Shown: one piece after another, positions 40,497 through 52,136 of the stretch
How the letters are laid out: every line of letters begins with the position of its first letter
How positions within the stretch are numbered: the stretch's first letter is position 1
DNA from: Fragilaria crotonensis
Taxonomy: Eukaryota > Bacillariophyta > Fragilariophyceae > Fragilariales > Fragilariaceae
Direction: 5' to 3'
Assembly: GCA_022925895.1 (NCBI GenBank)
Contig: JAKSYS010000232.1
Span: forward strand, 18,339 to 82,338
DNA length: 64,000 nucleotides
Translations under genes and position numbers: made by a program
Notes under the pieces: model-generated
The model's input: only the letters and a program-made list of their open reading frames with translations
What the model was told of the DNA's origin: nothing
Database searches by the model: none

Positions 40497-40777
40497 ACAT
40501 GGTGCGTACACGTCCAGTCCGTTGAACAGTGCCGCTTTTGTCCCAGTATGATTCGTGTGTGTGCTTCCCCCTTCGAGGGTTGCACTTTGCGTAGGCGTGC
40601 AAGAGTCAAAGTACGAGTCACTTCCAACTTTCAACTGTTCCACACGCCGTGTGCATACCTGTATCCCATTGCGTGTGACTTGTCTGTCCATTACAATCAG
40701 GGGCCCTCCACTGATCGATATAATCCTCAATTGCAAGACAAAGAACTAGAGAACTAGTAGTAAAGTATCAAGGAAGC

Positions 40778-41712
40778 ATGGGTCAAATCTTTGGAAAGGA
40801 AAAGCCGCTCAAGGAGGTGATGCGTGAAAACAAGCGCATGATCACGCGAGCGGTACGAGAATTAGACCGCGAGAAGCTGGCGCTCGAACGTGAAGAGAAG
40901 CGCCTTACGATTGAGATTAAAAAGGCAGCCAAGGAGGGGCAAATGTCCAGTGTCAAAATCATGGCAAAGGTATGTATACTCTATGAAGCCAGTGCGGCGA
41001 ACTTTCTTCCTAGAGGTCATTGCACGACATGTTCCGTTCTTAATCGTGCAAGAACTCACATTTGCGCTGCTCTCTATTGGAATATTTTGCACCGTCTCTG
41101 TTTAGGATTTGGTTCGGACTCGACAGTACATTACCAAGTTTATTGAAATGCGAAGTCATTTACAAGGTTGCGCTCTTAAGCTCCAAACTGTCAAATCGCA
41201 TCAAGCGATGGCAGAAGCCATGAAGAATACTGCCACGGCGATGGTACGTTACTTTTGTTCTTGTCGAAACAACAAACGCACAAATGTTTTATATCGATGA
41301 TGGGTTAGTAGCGTAGATATGCTTTTGCCTAACTAACACGTTGATGCTTTGGTGGGGCGGTGTACTACAGGCCAAAATGAATAAGGCTGTTGATGTACCT
41401 GCCATTAACAAAATGATGGCCGACTTTGAGCGTGAGAATGCCAAGACCGAAATGATGCAAGAAATAATGGGTGATGCCATCGACGACGCTTTGGGAGATG
41501 CCGATGACGAGGAAGAACAGGATCGCATTGTATCGCAAGTCTTGGACGAAATCGGCATCTCCTTTGGAAATGAAATTCCAGATGCCCCAATGTTGGGAAC
41601 ACCAGGGAAGATGGAATCGGCACCGCCAGGAAAGACTGCGACTGCCGTTGGTGGAGGAGACGATCCAGCTCTGTCGGATTTGGAAGCAAGATTGAACAAT
41701 CTCAAGAGATGA
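40778..41712 (+). CDS. CHMP2: ESCRT-III subunit CHMP2 (Vps2)
   Basis: Three exons, 40778-40969, 41106-41243 and 41371-41712, with introns of 136 and 127 bp; 223 residues, the normal Snf7-family length. It polymerises on endosome or other membranes and helps cut membrane necks, and is recycled by Vps4. The start MGQIFGKEKPLKEVMRENKR is the usual CHMP2 amphipathic beginning. The basic N-terminal half (EIKKAAKEGQM, RTRQYITKFIEMR) and the acidic C-terminal half (DAIDDALGDADDEEEQD) fit the family. The C-terminus LSDLEARLNNLKR is a MIM1 motif for the Vps4 MIT domain. All splice junctions keep frame. Confidence 0.93.
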
Positions 41713-41726
41713 AGTGATTATCTTTG

Positions 41727-42485
41727 CTAGGTGTTTTCCTCGACGTTGCGTGTCATGTAAAATAACATTTCGTCCTTCATCTCGCCAGTTCGACCGGCTC
41801 GTACGATCCTAGTATTCTCGTCGACGTAAGTGGTTCGCCAGACTCGCTTGGTGTTTTTGAACTTTTGAGACAAGACGGGGAAGCCGAAGACCTTGATCGT
41901 GAGTGATTCAAACGTAACCACCCAACTCGTCGCACCATAGTCTTCATTGTGATCAGGTGTCCAATCAGATGTTTCCGAGACCCTACCGACAGTGGTCCCT
42001 TGCTTTGAATTGTCGGAATCATCCTGGATAATTACTCCATCCCATTCCTTCCATGTAGCTTCCAATGTCGCAGTCAACCAATCATTCGGCGGAACTTTTA
42101 GAATATTGGCATAGCGCCCGGACTCCAAATCGACTGCTTGATACGCAACACCAGCAAATGGCCCCAACTGACCGTTGGAAGGCGCCGATGCGTCAGTGTA
42201 TTCAACCAACCAACTACCTTGCACAAAGGGACTTCGTGCAGGTGCTGTAAGTTTACACAAGGACTCTATCTCGCGAAAGTATGAATCCAATTCTTCTCGT
42301 TTCTGTGACGACACCTTCCTACCTCTGTCAGTTGAAGCAACTTTAGCGGCAACCTCGGATTGATCGATTATGGTTTGAAATAATCTTATTGATCGATGTT
42401 GATACGATGCCGATGGGAGTGGGGACCATGCCTGGATCGAAACACCGATCAGGCATAACAAGAGGATTAGAGATTTGTCCACCAT
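41727..42485 (-). CDS. Plastid lipid-associated protein (PAP/fibrillin family)
   Basis: 252 residues from ATG 42485. The N-terminus has a signal peptide (SLILLLCLIGVSIQA) that should be cut before WSPL. An aromatic residue at +1 followed by a Ser/Arg-rich, acid-poor stretch is the diatom pattern for import into a plastid with four membranes. The fibrillin core follows (GSWLVEYTDASAP, FAGVAYQAVDLESGRYANIL) and ends in YVDENTRIVRAGRTGEMKDEMLFY. Fibrillins bind lipids and quinones at thylakoids or plastoglobules. The exact subgroup was not set. A perfect CRE lies 95 bp upstream. The gene is convergent with CHMP2, with only 14 bp between stop codons. Confidence 0.75.
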   Translation of the reverse strand: MVDKSLILLLCLIGVSIQAWSPLPSASYQHRSIRLFQTIIDQSEVAAKVASTDRGRKVSSQKREELDSYFREIESLCKLTAPARSPFVQGSWLVEYTDASAPSNGQLGPFAGVAYQAVDLESGRYANILKVPPNDWLTATLEATWKEWDGVIIQDDSDNSKQGTTVGRVSETSDWTPDHNEDYGATSWVVTFESLTIKVFGFPVLSQKFKNTKRVWRTTYVDENTRIVRAGRTGEMKDEMLFYMTRNVEENT

Positions 42486-42579
42486 GGCTGGAGTGGAACC
42501 GTGCTGGGCAACTGGGAAAGGCGAAGGTGATAATGTGATTGTTTTGAAGCTTGAAGCAAGCATCAAGCGATCCATTCTG

Positions 42580-42587
42580 TGACGTCA
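42580..42587. promoter_or_regulatory. CRE-type site TGACGTCA upstream of fibrillin gene
   Basis: A perfect TGACGTCA 95 bp before the fibrillin start codon. Diatom bZIP factors act on such sites in CO2- and cAMP-responsive genes of the plastid, which makes this one plausible. Confidence 0.4.
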
Positions 42588-42766
42588 AGTATTCCGACAT
42601 ATTTGCGCCAATCAGATTCCCTTGAAACGTCATCCCTTTCGAGGCTAGCAAGAACATGCAAAATGCAAAATGCAAGATTAGACCTGCTGGGAGTCAACAT
42701 CATAACAAAACAGATACTTAAATCCGAAAAAGGCTTTCGGTCAACTTTCAACTCTATTGATTTGAC

Positions 42767-44653
42767 TTAAAATTCAGCATTTCCTGGATATCGGGGAAAG
42801 GCGATCGCCTCACGAATGTTTTCAATGCCCGTTACGTACTGGACCAATCGTTCAAATCCAAGACCGTAACCGGCGTGGGGAACCGATCCAAATCGACGTA
42901 GATCCAAGTACCACCAATAATCCTCAGGGTTGAGGTCAAGTTCCTTCAATTTTTGCTCCAAAACATCCAATCTTTCCTCCTGCATTACGAGCGAAAATGT
43001 GCGAAGTGAGATACACATGTGAGAACAAAGACAACGTTCCCGACTTTCATTATCAATAGCAACCTCGATCGAACTTACTCGTTGACTTCCTCCAATCAGC
43101 TCTCCGACACCTGGAACAAGCAAATCCATGGCATTTACCGTTTCACCACCATCTTCATCGTTGTCGCGCATGTAAAATGCCTTTATTGATTTGGGATAAT
43201 TGTACAAGAAAACACAACTGTTAAACTTGGTCTCGGCCAACCACCGCTCATGTTCCGTCGCCAAATCGGTACCGAACTCAACCACCGGGAATTGCCATTT
43301 GGACGGATCCTTGGCAATCTCCTCTTGCAAGAAGACAATGGCATCACGGTAGGAGCACCGCGCAAATGGTTGTTGCACTAGAGTGTCCAAGCGCTTGCTT
43401 GGGGAGTCATCATAAAATTGTTGAAAAAAGGTCAAATCCTCGTCACATTGGTCCAAAACATGCTTTACAACATATTTGAGCATGCCTTCGGCATTGTTCA
43501 TGGCGGCCGTAAGGTCGGCGAATGCCATTTCTGGCTCCAGCATGTTGAACTCCGCCAAATGGCGCGTTGTTTGTGAGTTTTCCGCACGAAAGGTGGGACC
43601 GAACGTGTACACATCGCCGAGGGCACATGCGTGCGTTTCTGCCGCTAGTTGACCACTGACAGTGAGGTAGGCCGGCTTGCCAAAGAAATCTTGAGTGTAG
43701 TCTGCTCCCGGTAAAACATTTCCGTCCTCGTCCTTGTTCTTGGCAATGGTTTCGAGTTGATCCAAATCCAAGGTCGTGACTCGGAACATTTCGCCCGCGC
43801 CTTCACAGTCGCTGGCAGTAATCAAGGGTGTCTGAACGTAGACGAATCCTGAAGATTGGAAGAAAGCATGAATGGCGCCTGCAAGGGCCGATCTGACGCG
43901 TGCAACAGCGGCAACAGTGTTGGTTCTAGGTCGGAGGTGTGCCAGGGTGCGCAAGTATTCCAAGGAATGTCTCTTCTTGGCGAGAGGATAGGTATCGGCA
44001 GGACAAGCACCAACAACTCGGAGGGAAGTGGCTGCCAATTCCACAGACTGCTTGCCACCCTGCGACGCTACGAGAGGACCGGTCACTTGAACGGAACAAC
44101 CGGTTGTAATCTTGCTAATTTCTGTTCAAAGGTACGTGCGGGGGCGCGGGTCAGAAGTTAGTGCGCAGAAGGTTTGTATACAAGGCCGCAGCACGTCGTA
44201 CTGCAGAACATGTACTAGTAGTCATCATCTCAACATAACATATAACACAAAGTCAGCCGTACCTTCTCTCGTCAACTCATCAATGTCATCGAACGAGAGG
44301 ACGCATTGAATACCTCCAAGATTAGATCCATCATTAACTTCGACAAATGCCAAGGTCTTTTGTTTTCGAACGGTCCTGACCCATCCCTTGACCATGACGG
44401 GTCCATCAGATGGTTCGTTTGCGTCACATGTCTTGATGCGAGGAAGAATGGTGGGTTGTGCGGTTATGGATGGCGTTGTTGATGACGAGGATGTGGAGAA
44501 GAGCGCGAATTTCCTGTTGATGGATGTAGATCTTGTTCGATCAGAGATTCGATTAGATGACAACGGGAATGGTACCAAGGCTGCGGCGGAACGAATCCCT
44601 CCGGAACGCCGAATGGAGGTCAAGAGACCAGTCATGGCGAAGTAATGGACCAT
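42767..44653 (-). CDS. Asparaginyl-tRNA synthetase, organelle-type
   Basis: Three exons, 44653-44263, 44121-43079 and 42979-42767 (reading direction), with introns of 141 and 99 bp; 548 residues. It charges tRNA-Asn with asparagine. The 50-residue N-terminus is basic and Ser/Arg-rich, suggesting mitochondrial or dual import. The OB-fold anticodon-binding domain has [20 protein letters not shown]. The class II core has motif 2 ([17 protein letters not shown]) and motif 3 ([15 protein letters not shown]). The 99-bp intron is divisible by three and has no stop in frame, so an unspliced message would also be open. The join at TRE-E-ISK confirms the first intron. An alternative start is the ATG at 44635. 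Confidence 0.92.
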
Positions 44654-45365
44654 GATGTACAGGCTGGATAGGAGGTTGATGTGAACCATATGTTCTTCGT
44701 TTGTAGTTCGTCGTTTGTACACCCTGTTCCTTGTTGGATTTCAACCGGTACTTGTGTTGCGTTGATAAGTTTCGACGATTCAGAGTTAAAGTCAAAACTA
44801 AAGTGGAACAAACGATCAGCTATTCGCGATGAACGATCTGCACATTCAATTGCACGATCAGACAATCGGCAGTGCGATGAGTGATGCGTGATGTGGATGT
44901 GTGATGCGGAAACTGTTCGGAACATTCAGCAACATTTTCGAATGACGACAGCAACGACGTACGATGTACAAACCACGATCTTGTCTACGGTATGATCGTG
45001 TCTGTCCTCTAGAATACGACTAGTATTGTACTCCGAGTACTACATATTTACATATGTCATACCATTTCTCGTACTGGGGTCCTGGTATTCAGTACTCAGA
45101 GTACCGGTACAAGATACGGAGGTAGAACACAGTACTAGAGTACCAGGTACTTCGTACAACTCGGAGAGTGCACGGAGTGAAGTAGATTCGACAGCGAACG
45201 ACGAGCAAGACGGTCATAGCCGTGTGTCTGCCGTCTGCCATCAGCCAGTCCTCTTCGTGCCACACATTCTAGTCCTCGCGCCTTGCCCCTTGCCCCTCTC
45301 TCAGCGTTTACGAATAACCAACAACATCAAACCTCATCAACAGCAGCAATTTTTGACTGGAAAAC
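44654..45365. other. Divergent intergenic region, AsnRS / EF-1beta
   Basis: No gene was recognised. GTACTCCGAGTAC at 45028-45040 and the related GTACTCAGAGTAC at 45092-45104 lie within a dense run of GTAC words from 45020 to 45160. The region should hold both promoters. Confidence 0.5.
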
Positions 45366-46344
45366 ATGGCAGGACCAAAGGTGAGTCCAAGTGACAGCCC
45401 GCATGTCCAGACTTGGAGCACAGCATGCGTTGTTGGATAGATTTTGTGTGTTACACTAGGATGCTATGCTAAAGCTTATGAGCATTGTTCAGCGTCAAGA
45501 ATCAAGAACCGTGGATATATGCGACATCGCATGCAAGATTCGACCCTCGTCAAGCTGTTACTGGTTCCTCCAATGCGATCCCTAGGATTAATGCACTCAA
45601 GATGTCACTTCTTGACGCCCTCCCCACCCTCTCACACCATTTTCCTCTTGCTAGTTTGACGTTTCCACCGAAAAGGGCCTTGCCGCCTTTAGCGGTTTCA
45701 TGGGCCTCAAGTCCTACATTGAAGGATACTCCTTCTCCCCTGCTGATTCGGAGGTCTTTGCCAAGTTTGCCGGCGTTTGTCCCGATGCTACCAAGTATCC
45801 TCATGCTTACCGTTGGTACGTTCACATTGCGGCACTTTCGGGAGGTGTCGTTCCGACTCCACCAGCTCCTCCAGCACCTGTAGCTGCCGCCGCACCCAAG
45901 GCGGCTCCTGCTCCACCGGCGAAGAAGAAGCCAGCAGATGATGATGATGACTTTGATGTTTTTGGTGACGATGATGAGGAGGCGGAAGATGAAGAACCAC
46001 AGGAATCTCGTGCCGACATGCTCGCCCGTCTCAAGAAGGAAGCAGAGGAACGTACGAAGCAGAAGGAAGCCAAACAGCGCACCTTGGTGGGAATCGAAAT
46101 CAAGCCATTTTCCATTGAACAAGACCTTATGGAATTGTGGAAGAAAATTACCACTACCGTGGTGCAGCCTGGACTCAAGTGGGGAGAGAATTGCCAATTG
46201 ATCGATGTTGCTTTTGGCATTAAAAAGATTCAAACCACCTTTGTCATGGGAGTGGATAACTCGTCAGACGAAGTTCAGGAGGCGATTGAGGCGATGGAGG
46301 ATGAGGTTCAGTCTGTCGAGATTATTTCCATGAATGTGCTCTAA
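45366..46344 (+). CDS. EEF1B: Elongation factor 1-beta (guanine exchange factor for eEF1A)
   Basis: Two exons, 45366-45380 (only MAGPK) and 45655-46344, with a 274-bp intron; 234 residues. It recharges eEF1A with GTP during translation. The N-terminal GST-C-like part is KGLAAFSGFMGLKSYIEGY through YPHAYRWYVHIAAL. A Pro/Ala linker and an acidic patch (DDDDFDVFGDDDEEAEDEE) with a likely CK2 site follow. The catalytic GNE domain starts at about 145 (LVGIEIKPFSIEQDL) and has LKWGENCQLIDVAFGIKKIQ. It ends SVEIISMNVL, close to the family's fixed ending. The tiny first exon is inferred from ATGGCAGGACCAAAG followed by GTGAGT. Confidence 0.93.
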
Positions 46345-46491
46345 TTGTTAGTTGCTCTAAAGATTACTACTAGTAGTATACTAACTCCTATTGCAGTAAC
46401 GGTACTTTTACAACAGCCATCAGTATATATACAAACAACAACTAGTGGTAACAGTGTAACTCTACATTTTCTCTGTTTCCAACACATAACA

Positions 46492-46861
46492 TCAGGCACT
46501 CGACGCTACGTCAAAGATCCCAGACACGACCTTACTCGCAGGATCCACGTCTCCCAAGTACATGTAGATCCAGACATCATGCCCGGATTGCGTCGTTTTC
46601 AAGGTTCTTCGGTACAATATCCCTTCATCTTCCAACTCGTCCATTCGTGCGAGCATCGGCTCATCAATTTCATACACTTCGCCACCGACGATCCCGTCGC
46701 CGTCATCCACTCCCGGATACCATTGAATCATGTAAAGATCGCAGTTTGAGACGGTATCTTCGCAAACGAATCGAGAATTCTTGTGCTTGTTGGGAGCCAA
46801 GTTGTGATGCAACCTGCCACCTCGTTTGAGGGGTGCCATAGACAAAGATTTTGTGCAGCAT
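46492..46861 (-). pseudogene. Gamma-glutamylamine cyclotransferase-like (GGACT/AIG2) gene with a 1-base frameshift
   Basis: The family starts with VYGTLKRG and acts on gamma-glutamyl amines or related dipeptides. Here the frame from the ATG at 46861 gives MLHKIFVYGT. The next words LKRGGRLHHNL continue in another frame. One extra C in a C4 run (plus-strand G4 at 46830-46833) accounts exactly for the change: with three Cs the frame is open. The rest is typical of the family: VGGEVYEIDEPMLARMDELE with the catalytic Glu region, then YRRTL and VWIYMYLGD. The product would be about 122 residues. Either a sequencing error in the homopolymer or a true inactivation is possible. Confidence 0.7.
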
Positions 46862-47124
46862 GATATCAATGCAATCACAATCGAATGCGCAAGTCACCGA
46901 TCAGCTCTTACTCGTAGTATTACGGAAACGCGAAATGCGAGATCTGCGAACAGTCTGCCGCCGAATAGGTTGCATTTAATATTTAATCGCGCACTCGGCA
47001 TACACAGTATACAGTATACACCATTATACCACTACAAGTAATTTGTATGCGCTCGAATCTCGAAGCAAGCTTTCGTGGCGTCCCGGTTCCCAGTGTCCCG
47101 CATCAACACGGACAGTACTGTACG
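46862..47124. other. Spacer before element B
   Basis: No gene was recognised. Short TATACAGTATACAC-type repeats lie near 47005-47025. Confidence 0.4.
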
Positions 47125-47157
47125 GGTCCGATTAGGTTTCACCAATTTGACGTCAGC
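47125..47157 (+). repeat. Element B terminal inverted repeat, left
   Basis: 33 bp beginning GGTCCGATTAGGTTTCACC and ending TGACGTCAGC, with a perfect CRE inside. Confidence 0.9.
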
Positions 47158-47403
47158 ATTTTTTTAGCACTTTAGTTGTGGAATTTAACTTGCACGGAAT
47201 CTTTCTCTTTGACTTTATCACCGCCCTCTTTTCAAACCAACTCTTGTGCAAAACTACGTTCTAGATAAGGAACATAAATCTGCTCCACATTTGTTTGAAT
47301 AGAAATAAAAATGATCGTGTCTAGATGTGTATAAAACATGGTACCAGTAGTGGATTTGAGTTTACTCGCACAAAACTCATCATTTTGATATTTTACGACC
47401 ACG

Positions 47404-50400
47404 ATGGTATGGCACTTTGTCTCCCTGTCATTATTGTTTCTCTTGTTGTTCTTGCTCTCCTTGCTGCTTTTGTTTCTCTTGTTGCCCTTGTTCTGTTTTC
47501 GCTCTTGTTTGCTCTCTATCTGTTGTCATTTTGCTTGCATTACTATAGCAACCACCTACCGATTAATTTGTTGCCAACCCCATGTTTCGGTCTCTTTAGG
47601 ATCATCCACAACAAGAAGTACCATTGATGCAGGATCCCCATGCTGTGGACCAGACTCTATCTGCTCTCAAGGCTATGTCATGGACTGCTTCTTTGCCTTC
47701 AAAGGTCATTTTGTCATGCAACCGATGATTTCAATGCATCATTGGAAACGGAGTACGACCTCTTTCAGTACACTACCTCCATGTACAAGGGTTCCAAGCA
47801 TATTATTCGGTTCAGTCCATCTCTTTATCCCATCAATGGTGGATTTGAAAGGATTCAGGAGGCCATAGTCTTATCACTGACTTACTCCAAGCTGCCAAAT
47901 CTGTTGGGAATTGTGCCCTTGTTTCCAATGGTTATGGTTTGCGTTCCCAACCAATGTCACAGATGTACTACTGACTGACCAACGCGTATTGAAATGCAGT
48001 AATTTCCGCCAGTATTCATCAGAAGAAGGAGGAATGTCCTGCACACGAACCAAAGTACTGGAACCGATTCTTATCGTGTTACCACCTACACTGGTGATAA
48101 GAAGAATGCCCGTGGGTGCAAGAGTTCTGGCATCGGATTGAAACGTCGCAATTCAACTCTACGTGGTAACTCCTGCACTTGTCGTGTCAAATTCACACTC
48201 GAATTGACCATAATAGCTTTTTCCTTGTTTGCGGAAAAACAATCAGCACACTGGCCATCCTCCTCTTCTTTCCAATGAAATAAGGAATCGTAAACGCTTT
48301 CTTGACATTACAACCCTGGAAACTGTTGCTGCAATGAGTGTTGCCAACATCCAGCCTGCCCAAGCGGCTCTGTTTACTAAACCCGTACGGGTCAGATTTT
48401 TACTCGTGGTCAGATGGCATATGTGCAAGGATTTACAAAAATGGCAAAAGACTTCATGGCTTCCCCAAATGTTCATGCTACCACAACAGCATCGGAGTCT
48501 TCACCCTGTGAGAATATGTTGAGTTACTTACAAAAAGTGGTGCCTCGTATGTCTGTCTGTATCATCATGGCAAATCAAAAGAACTACGTGGTAACAGTGT
48601 AAAGGCTGCACGTACTGAAGCCATTCCTCATGATTTATCAGGTGAACTAACCAGCCTTTCTGTTATCCCAACTGATGATGACACTGATGACACTTCACCT
48701 ATTCACGAGAAGCCAGTACCTCTGGAGGTGGCAGAGACATCCACTTTTAAGAAATATGCTTTGGAAAGCAGACTTGCGGTTGGTGCAAGGAAGACCAGGA
48801 TATACTCATTGCCTGTTGTTGGGTTTTACCAGAAGGCAGGCGCCTGTTCCACGCTTTTCCTGAAGTTGTATGCGTTGACGGCACTCATGAGACGAACAAT
48901 GAAAGCAGACCATTGCTGACACTCTCTGTGAAAGATTCAAATGGAAAGGTGACTGTGGTTGTTAGGTGCATTGCCCCGAATGAACGATCTTGGTTCTTCC
49001 GTTGGCTATTCCAAGAAGCCATTCCTGTTCTTCTTGGTGCACAATCACTACATGCTGTGAAACTTATCATGACTGACGGTGATTCCCAAGAAATGACACA
49101 AGTTGACTATGCCATCTCCACACATTTTGTCAATGCAGTGCGTACTCGATGTGGGTGGCACCTTGTTGATCAAGGCTGGCACGAAATTGTAAAGGCTTGG
49201 GTTATCGGAGAGGCAAGGATGATGCCGCCAAGAGGCAGGTAAGAGTAATAAAAACCTGGATCTACAGCTGGATGCGCCGAGGATACTTTTCCAAGACGAG
49301 TACGAAATGTGAGTACACCTACATGTTTATTCTGTGTGTTATCTGTGATACCATTTTTCTAAAAGAATCGTCAACATCAAAGAAGTTACGCCTTTTACAT
49401 ATGTACTTGAAATCAGACACTATTAAGGCAATTTTGGGAGGACGGTGGAGAAAAGATATTGCACTTTATCCGCAATTACATAATTCCACAAGAGCAGAGT
49501 TATTGCTTTTATCTGAGGAAGGGGTGAGACACGAGACCAACACAAATTCTGGGCACGAAGGTACAAATAATGCTATCAAAGCTGGTCCTTCCTGTGTGCT
49601 TCCACAGCACGGTGTTGACAAATCTGTCAAAATTCAAGTTGACACCGATTCCAACAAATTTGACCTATACCAACGATATATGGCTAGTGCCCTGTTTGGA
49701 AGAGCAACCTGGAGTAACTCTCCACCGTCAATGATGTCACCCTTCCTGCAGAGTTCATGTTGAAATTCGCTCTTGATCAATGCGAGAGCTATGCTTCTTG
49801 GAGAGCAAGCCCTTTCAAATGGCTTGTTGTTCGGTCAGTTGACCGTGATGTCCATTCTTTGATTCCATGCTTCCACAGAGTGTACACTGTCACCTCACAA
49901 GACTTTGACAACAGGGTTTGTCTGATGTGTGACTGCAACTACTACGAATGCAATGGTGTCATCTGCCCACATGATGCATGTGAAGAAGTATTATGCAAGC
50001 AATCCAAACATCAGTCACCACGACATTTCAGTACGTTGGTGGAAATCATATATTTATTTCTCAATGAAGAAGGAGAGTGATTGCTCACTAACTGAGAAAG
50101 AGATAAAGCAGAAGCTGGAATCAATACGTGAGAATGATTGCAAAGGCCCAAACTTTATTCCAAAGAATGACGATCATACTTTCTCTCCATTCCATCGTGT
50201 CTACAAGTGTGGGAAGAATTCAAATGAGCAATTCAGAAATGCCACTGAAAGTACCATTGACTCCCTTTTCCAAAACCCTCAAAACTGGACAGTGTCGTAA
50301 ACTACACCAGGGATGAGGTTGAGATTGCCCTGAAGAATGCCAAAAATACTGTTCGTATCAATGTCGCAAGAGATCCACTTGCCTGAGGAACCACTCATCG

Positions 50401-50833
50401 ACGCTGGTCATGAAACTGAGCACACGAATACTCATCTTGACGACAATGACGACATCCTCATGGAATCTAAGTTTAGAAACTGACTGCATTGATTTTGGAT
50501 CACGTGCTCTTCACCATGAAGACGTATCCGAATTGGAACGTTACAATGCGTACGACAGCATTATGCCAAGAGCAAAGGAACTAGTTAGTCTTGTTGATGC
50601 CTCAAAAAGCCCACAAGAGAGGTCTTCTTGTTGAGGAGGCACTCGACAAGATTATCTTCACCGAGAAAGCCAACATGGCTTCTGAGAAACCACCACCCAA
50701 AGGGTCCCTAGTTTCGGGTGTCCTGTTGGCAAGGTGTGCAAAACATATGTCTCATCATGGAGTTTTTAAAAGTAGTACATTTAGAATTAATAACAATGTT
50801 GACTTAGACTTTCGTTCTTGTTCGACATCATGA
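47404..50833 (+). pseudogene. Element B MULE transposase, multiply frameshifted
   Basis: The predicted start is an ATG at 47404 directly followed by an intron (GTATGG...CTTTAG, to about 47599). Exon 2 reads MDHPQQEVPLMQDPHAVD across the splice. After several frameshifts come a basic Cys-rich part (KKNARGCKSSGIGLKRRNS, SCTCRVKFTLE) and then the MULE core. The core has VVCVDGTHETNNESRPLLT (first Asp), KLIMTDGDSQEM (second Asp), RTRCGWHLVDQGWH (C..H), then NSGHEGTNNAIK as the likely Glu..N..K segment. A SWIM zinc finger follows (CDCNYYECNGVICPHDAC). The reading frame ends near 50833, next to hairpin array 1. The family normally cuts and inserts DNA with long inverted repeats. This copy cannot make a whole protein. 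Confidence 0.75.
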
Positions 50834-50844
50834 CTAGGATGGGG

Positions 50845-52136
50845 ACTATTTGGTGATCGAAATTGATCTTCAAATAGTCATCACAGTAAGTATCACCAGT
50901 ACAGTACGAAGGTGACTATTTGGTGATCGAAATTCGATCTTCAAATAGTCATCACAAATAATACCAGTACAGTACAATGGCGACTATTTGGTGATCGACT
51001 TAGACTTCGTCTGTTCGACATCATGACTAGGATGGGGACTATTTGGTGATCGAATTGATCTTCAAATAGTCATCACAGTACGAGTATCACAAGTACAGTG
51101 CAAGGTGACTGGTGGTGAAATTGATCTTCAAATAGTCATCACAGTACGAGTATCACAAGTACAGAAGGTGACTATTTGGTGATCGAAATTGATCTTCAAA
51201 TAGTCATCACAGTACGAGTATCACAAGTACAGTACAATGGCGACTATTTGGTGATCGAAATTGATCTTCAAATAGTCGTCACAGTACAGTATCACCAGTA
51301 CAGTACAATGGCGACTATTTGGTGATCGAATTGATCTTCAAATAGTCGTCTGTAGAGTATCACCAGTACAGTACAATGGCGACTATTTGGTGATCGAAAT
51401 TCGATCTTCAAATAGTCATCACTCTGATACCACCAGTACAGTCGACGGTGACTATTTGGTGATCGTGATCAAATAGTCGTCACGTCGGTATCACCAGTAC
51501 AGTACAATGGCGACTATTTGGTGATCAAATTCGATCTCAAATAGTCGTCACGAGTATCACCAGTACAGTACAATGGCGACTATTTGGTGATCATTCGATC
51601 TTCAAATAGTCGTCACAGTACGAGTATCACCAGTACAGTACAATGGCGACTATTTGGTGATCGAAATTCGATCTTCAAATAGTCGTCACAGTACGAGTAT
51701 CACCAGTACAGTACAATGGCGACTATTTGGTGATCGAAATGATCTTCAAATAGTCATCACAGTACGATATCACCAGTACAGTACGAAGGTGACTATTGGT
51801 GATCGAATTGATCTTCAAATAGTCATCACAACAGTACCACCAGTACAGGACGGTGACTATTTGGTGATCGAAATTGATCTTCAAATAGTCATCACAGTCA
51901 GTACCACCAGTACAGTACGCGGTGACTATTTGGTGATCGAAATTGATCTTCAAATAGTCGTCACGTCAGATATCACCAGTACAGTACGGTGACTATGGTG
52001 ATCGAAATTCGATCTTCAAATAGTCATCACAGTCTGTACCACCAGTACAGTACAATGGCGACTATTTGGTGATCAATCGATCTTCAAATAGTCGTCACAG
52101 TGATATCACCAGTACATTACGGCGGCTATTTGGTAT
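50845..52136. repeat. Element B hairpin array 1 (about 20 units)
   Basis: About 20 units of GACTATTTGGTGATCGAAAT..GATCTTCAAATAGTC plus a spacer with CACCAGTACAGTACAATGG. The unit is the reverse complement of the element A unit. Here many units have small deletions, so the spacing varies from about 60 to 75 bp. The array lies between the 3' ends of the transposase and dioxygenase-like genes. The stop codon of the latter (AAATAG) comes from the first hairpin word CAAATAG. Confidence 0.9.

Noticed and set aside
40281-40736. N-terminal extension of the PhyH protein
   Set aside because: The extra residues have low-complexity, intergenic-style sequence including the 20-bp palindrome. The ATG at 40280 starts a typical acidic N-terminus.
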